Below are positions 42,480-45,414 of a stretch of DNA of 45,414 nt, piece by piece. The stretch is from assembly GCA_025363275.1 (NCBI GenBank), contig JANYEE010000208.1, forward strand, positions 1 through 45,414, read 5' to 3'. The translations under genes were made by a program, and so were the position numbers. The notes under the pieces were generated by a model. That model did not search any database. It had not been told where the DNA came from and worked only from the letters and a program-made list of their open reading frames with translations. The stretch is from Burkholderiales bacterium (GTDB lineage Bacteria > Pseudomonadota > Gammaproteobacteria > Burkholderiales > Burkholderiaceae_C). How positions within the stretch are numbered: position 1 is the first letter of the stretch; the number at the start of each line of letters is the position of its first letter.

Positions 42480-43664
42480 ATGGCGCAGCCCCCAGACGCG
42501 TGCGACGCCGTTGTAGCACCCAAGATCGCCCTCGTGGCGGGTGAGGCTTCAGGCGACCTGTTGGCGGGATTACTGTTGGGCGGTATGGAGGCCCGCTGGC
42601 CTGCGATGCAGTCGTACGGTATTGGTGGACCGCAGATGGTGCGCCAAGGCTTCACCGCCTGGTGGCCGCACCACAAACTTTCGGTGCATGGGTTTAGCTG
42701 GGAGCTCCTGCGCCGTTACCGTGAAATCGTAGGTATCCGCAGCCAACTGCGCATGCGCCTGCTGATTGAAAAACCGGATCTTTTCATTGGTGTGGATGCA
42801 CCCGATTTCAATCTGGCGTTGGAGGCCGATCTGAAGGCGGCTGGTGTCAAAACGGTGCACTTTGTTTCGCCCTCGGTTTGGGCCTGGCGTCCTGAGCGGT
42901 TGGAAAAAATCCGCCGCAGTGTCGACCATGTGCTGTGCATCTTCCCGTTTGAACCCGAGTTGTTGGCGGGTTACGGGGTGTCGGCCACGTATGTAGGCCA
43001 CCCGTTGGCCAACGTCATTCCTCTGAACCCCGACCGCGCAGCGGCCCGGCGTGCCCTGGGCCTGCGGGATGAGGATGCCGTGGTGGCCCTGCTGCCCGGT
43101 AGCCGCAAAGGCGAGATCGAACACCTCGCTTTACGGTTCTTTCGGGCTGCAGCCCTAGTAAAACATGTCCGTCCAGCTATCAAATTCATAGTGCCTGCTG
43201 TTCTCGGCCTGCAGCCACTGATTGAAGCGGCCGCCCGCAAGAGCGGCATGGCAGAGCATGTGCAGATACTCACTGGCCAATCCCATCGGGTCCTGGCCGC
43301 CTGCGACGTAACGCTGATTGCCAGCGGCACCGCCACGCTGGAGGCTGCGCTTTTCAAGCGCCCCATGGTCGTGGCTTACCACATGGGCTGGTTGTCCTGG
43401 AAGCTGATGAACCGCAAACGTTTGCAACCCTGGGTGGCTTTGCCCAATATTCTGTGCCACGAATTTGTAGTGCCTGAGCTACTGCAAGAAGCCGCCACTT
43501 CTGAGGCATTGGCACGCGAAGTGTTAGTTTGGCTGGATGCCAAGGCTCAGAACCCTGCGAAGATAGAGGCTCTGCAATCCACGTTCACAGCGCTGCACCA
43601 TGAGCTGCGGCGCGATACGGCCACCCTTGCTACTGATGCCATCCAAAAAGTCCTCCAAAGCTAA
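42480..43664 (+). CDS. lpxB: Lipid-A-disaccharide synthase
   Basis: A GT19 glycosyltransferase that joins UDP-2,3-diacylglucosamine and lipid X. The 394-residue protein has [119 protein letters not shown] and [16 protein letters not shown], the standard LpxB blocks. Codons 223-239 or so ([15 protein letters not shown]) lie inside a copy of the dispersed repeat that is read through in frame. The 3' end overlaps rnhB by 29 nt. Confidence 0.97.
   Translation: MAQPPDACDAVVAPKIALVAGEASGDLLAGLLLGGMEARWPAMQSYGIGGPQMVRQGFTAWWPHHKLSVHGFSWELLRRYREIVGIRSQLRMRLLIEKPDLFIGVDAPDFNLALEADLKAAGVKTVHFVSPSVWAWRPERLEKIRRSVDHVLCIFPFEPELLAGYGVSATYVGHPLANVIPLNPDRAAARRALGLRDEDAVVALLPGSRKGEIEHLALRFFRAAALVKHVRPAIKFIVPAVLGLQPLIEAAARKSGMAEHVQILTGQSHRVLAACDVTLIASGTATLEAALFKRPMVVAYHMGWLSWKLMNRKRLQPWVALPNILCHEFVVPELLQEAATSEALAREVLVWLDAKAQNPAKIEALQSTFTALHHELRRDTATLATDAIQKVLQS
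43145..43193 (+). repeat. Dispersed ~50 bp repeat, copy D (inside lpxB)
   Basis: Shares GCCCTAGTA-AACATG and the AGCTAT-AAA--CATAG tail with the copy at 22001-22047. It shares GCTATCAAA---ATAGTG with the copy at 44445-44497: 34 of 49 positions match without gaps. It is translated as part of LpxB ([15 protein letters not shown]). Confidence 0.65.
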
Positions 43665-44265
43665 ACCGCTCGTCAGGGAACAAACCGCCTTTGTGTGGGA
43701 TTTGCCTGGCTTGCTGGCGGGCGTAGACGAGGCCGGACGTGGCCCGCTGGCCGGGCCCGTGGTGGCTGCGGCCGTTATTCTGGATGAGCTGCGCCCTATC
43801 AAAGGTCTGAACGACTCTAAGAAGTTGAGCGCACGCCAGCGGGAAAAGCTTTATGACGAAATTCGGGCCAAGGCCCTGTGCTGCTCAGTGGCCCAGGCCA
43901 GTGTCGAAGAGATAGACCGGCTCAATATCTTGCAGGCCACGATGCTGGCCATGAAGCGGGCTGTGGAGGGCTTGCGCCTGAAGCCCGCCAAAGTGTTGGT
44001 GGACGGCAACCGCCTGCCGACGCTGGATGTGCTGGCCGAAGCCATTGTGAAGGGCGATGCCACGGTGCCGGCCATCTCGGCCGCTTCCATTTTGGCCAAG
44101 GTCACGCGTGACCGCTGGTGTGCTGAGCTGGATGCTCAGTACCCGGAATACGGCTTTGCCGGTCACAAGGGCTACGGCACAGCCGAGCATCTGGCCGCTC
44201 TGCAAGTCCATGGCGCTTGTCCGCAGCACCGCAAGACCTTTGCCCCTGTGACGGCGGTGCTATGA
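43636..44265 (+). CDS. rnhB: Ribonuclease HII
   Basis: Removes single ribonucleotides and RNA from RNA-DNA hybrids. The 209-residue protein from the ATG at 43636 has the acidic active site D31-E32 in [21 protein letters not shown]123 in VLVDGNRLP, and the motifs [31 protein letters not shown] and [18 protein letters not shown]. It overlaps the end of lpxB by 29 nt, and its stop overlaps the next gene as ATGA. An upstream in-frame start at 43600 would lie deeper in lpxB and is less likely. Confidence 0.96.
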   Translation: MPSKKSSKAKPLVREQTAFVWDLPGLLAGVDEAGRGPLAGPVVAAAVILDELRPIKGLNDSKKLSARQREKLYDEIRAKALCCSVAQASVEEIDRLNILQATMLAMKRAVEGLRLKPAKVLVDGNRLPTLDVLAEAIVKGDATVPAISAASILAKVTRDRWCAELDAQYPEYGFAGHKGYGTAEHLAALQVHGACPQHRKTFAPVTAVL

Positions 44266-45032
44266 GCGAAACCGTTCACATTACCTCCCGTGACAACCAA
44301 TTGCTCAAGGAATTGCGTAAGCAGGCGCAAGACAACAATGCCTACCGCAAAACCGGCCGTTACTGGATCGAGGGCGACCACCTGTGCAGCGCAGCGCTGC
44401 TGTGCGGCCTGAAACCCGCCATTTTCGTAGTTTCAGAGTCATTTGGGCCTGGGGCCCCAGTGGAATATGCCCAAGCTGCTATCAAAACGATAGTGATCGC
44501 CGATGCGCTGTTTCGCGACATCAGTGGTCTGGAGTCGCCCGCTAAGCTCGGTTTTGTGATCGATTTACCCGAAGCAACTCCCATTGCGCCCTTGGCTGCT
44601 ACGGTCATACTGGACCGCGTGCAAGACGCTGGCAATGTCGGCTCTATCCTGCGCAGCGCAGGAGCTTTTGGTTTCAAGCAAGTGCTGGCTGTCAAAGGAA
44701 CTGCAGCGCTGTGGAGCCCCAAAGTGCTGCGCGCTGGTATGGGTGCGCACTTCGGCTTGCAACTGCATGAGGGGCTGACGCTGCAAGACCTAGATGCGTT
44801 GCAGCTGCCGCTGGTGGTTACCAGCTCGCACCAGGGCGATCTGGTTCAAAATCTAAAGCTGCCGTTTCCCTGTGCCTGGGCCATGGGCCACGAGGGGCAG
44901 GGCGTTAGCGCTGATTTGATGGCGCGGGCCACCCACTTTGCTCGCATTGGTCAGCCCGGCGGCGAGGAATCGCTGAACGTGGCGGCTGCCGCCGCGATTT
45001 GCCTGCATGCGAGCACTTTGGGTCCGTTATAA
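44262..45032 (+). CDS. SpoU/TrmH-family RNA 2'-O-methyltransferase
   Basis: A SPOUT-fold enzyme that methylates the 2'-hydroxyl of an rRNA or tRNA nucleotide using SAM. The 256-residue protein has an N-terminal substrate-binding domain ([35 protein letters not shown]). The catalytic knot carries motif 1 [20 protein letters not shown], motif 2 [11 protein letters not shown] and [10 protein letters not shown], and motif 3 [17 protein letters not shown]. It resembles RlmB/TsnR-type enzymes, but the target base is unknown. The ATG overlaps the rnhB stop. A copy of the dispersed repeat forms the linker region [15 protein letters not shown] between the two domains. Confidence 0.9.
   Translation: MSETVHITSRDNQLLKELRKQAQDNNAYRKTGRYWIEGDHLCSAALLCGLKPAIFVVSESFGPGAPVEYAQAAIKTIVIADALFRDISGLESPAKLGFVIDLPEATPIAPLAATVILDRVQDAGNVGSILRSAGAFGFKQVLAVKGTAALWSPKVLRAGMGAHFGLQLHEGLTLQDLDALQLPLVVTSSHQGDLVQNLKLPFPCAWAMGHEGQGVSADLMARATHFARIGQPGGEESLNVAAAAAICLHASTLGPL
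44445..44497 (+). repeat. Dispersed ~50 bp repeat, copy E (inside the SpoU methyltransferase gene)
   Basis: Reads GGGCCTGGGGCCCCAGTGGA then ATATGCCCAAGCTGCTATCA and AAACGATAGTGATC. It matches the minus-strand intergenic copy at 2719-2771 over GCCTG-GGCCC-A-GTGGAATATGC, and the lpxB copy over the tail. It is translated as [18 protein letters not shown], in the same frame as the lpxB copy (AIK-IV). Confidence 0.7.
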
Positions 45033-45033
45033 T
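45028..45033 (+). promoter_or_regulatory. carA: Likely -10 box for carA
   Basis: A perfect TATAAT overlaps the stop codon of the SpoU methyltransferase gene. The -35 region at 16-18 nt is weak (TGCATG-like), so another factor may be needed. The inferred leader to the carA start is about 145 nt, and I recognise no known riboswitch in it. Confidence 0.6.
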
Positions 45034-45185
45034 CAGAGGCTTTCCAGAAAACAGCCGTCCCAAGCGCACGTTCGAGAACATTCCCTTATAAAAAGCACCC
45101 GCCGAGAGTCAATCCTGGCGCGGTATCCGCCAAGAGCCATTCTTGAGCGCGTTTGGGCGTACCCGTAACCCATCCGGAGAAACCA

Positions 45186-45414
45186 GTGCTTTTGTCTCTC
45201 AAGGGAACCACCCCACCCGCCATCCTGGCGCTCGCAGACGGCACAGTCTACGTTGGCAATTCCATTGGAGCCCCAGGTTCCACGGTCGGCGAGGTCGTGT
45301 TCAACACCTCCATGACCGGCTACCAGGAAATCCTGACTGACCCCAGCTACTGCCAGCAGATCGTCACACTCACCTATCCCCATATCGGCAACACCGGTAT
45401 CAACCCGGAAGACG
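45186..45414 (+). CDS. carA: Carbamoyl-phosphate synthase small subunit, 3' end outside the window
   Basis: The glutamine amidotransferase subunit of carbamoyl-phosphate synthase, for pyrimidine and arginine synthesis. From the GTG at 45186, with GGAGA 6-10 nt upstream, 76 codons are visible. They read through [60 protein letters not shown] and [11 protein letters not shown], the conserved CarA N-terminal domain. The frame runs off the right edge, so the catalytic Cys-His-Glu domain is not seen. carB presumably follows. Confidence 0.96.
   Translation, partial: MLLSLKGTTPPAILALADGTVYVGNSIGAPGSTVGEVVFNTSMTGYQEILTDPSYCQQIVTLTYPHIGNTGINPED

Overview
This 45.4 kb stretch looks like a chromosomal segment of a Burkholderiales betaproteobacterium, most likely a member of the Comamonadaceae (Rhodoferax/Polaromonas/Acidovorax-like). 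The evidence is the gene content, the PhaR-type PHA regulator, the ordered run rpsB-tsf-pyrH-frr-uppS-cdsA-dxr-rseP-bamA-skp-lpxD-fabZ-lpxA-lpxB-rnhB, and a small dispersed repeat with a GCTAT(N7)ATAGC tail. The genus is inferred from protein flavour; no 16S gene is present. I recognise no prophage, insertion sequence, integron, CRISPR array or plasmid feature.

Left part (1-7.2 kb): the 5' part of gcvT on the minus strand behind a tandem glycine riboswitch, an acyl-CoA synthetase, a gene-poor 0.7 kb patch, a TPR/glycosyltransferase-9-like fusion protein, and a diguanylate cyclase divergent from a PlsC-type acyltransferase. From 7.2 to 16.2 kb: an S9 prolyl-oligopeptidase-family peptidase beside a TonB-dependent receptor (a plausible peptide uptake and degradation pair), then ETF-ubiquinone oxidoreductase divergent from a short-chain dehydrogenase (SDR), a second SDR resembling HSD10/2-methyl-3-hydroxybutyryl-CoA dehydrogenase, and tRNA-Val(GAC). 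Two clean palindromes sit in the control regions of the acyl-CoA oxidation genes.

Centre (16.4-22.0 kb): a compact, partly overlapping operon, nagA - hexose-6-P mutarotase - M14/AstE-AspA-like deacylase - murQ - DigH/YddW-like GHL10 glycosidase lipoprotein with a Tat-like signal. I read it as a peptidoglycan amino-sugar salvage operon that places an outer glycosidase and an unassigned zinc hydrolase next to MurQ and NagA. It is the best candidate here for an under-described system.

Next (22.0-29.8 kb): phaR, rimO, tRNA-Leu(CAG) on the minus strand, an RNase R gene without a credible ATG/GTG/TTG start and without the N-terminal helix-turn-helix domain, and a minus-strand operon HDOD protein - MBL-fold hydrolase - NAD(P)HX repair enzyme.

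Right part (29.9-45.4 kb): the conserved translation, isoprenoid, phospholipid, outer-membrane assembly and lipid A operon from rpsB through a SpoU-family RNA methyltransferase, followed by the start of carA.

Five copies of a ~50 bp repeat were found by eye: two intergenic, one supplying the stop codon of the GHL10 gene, and two read in the same frame inside lpxB and the SpoU methyltransferase gene.
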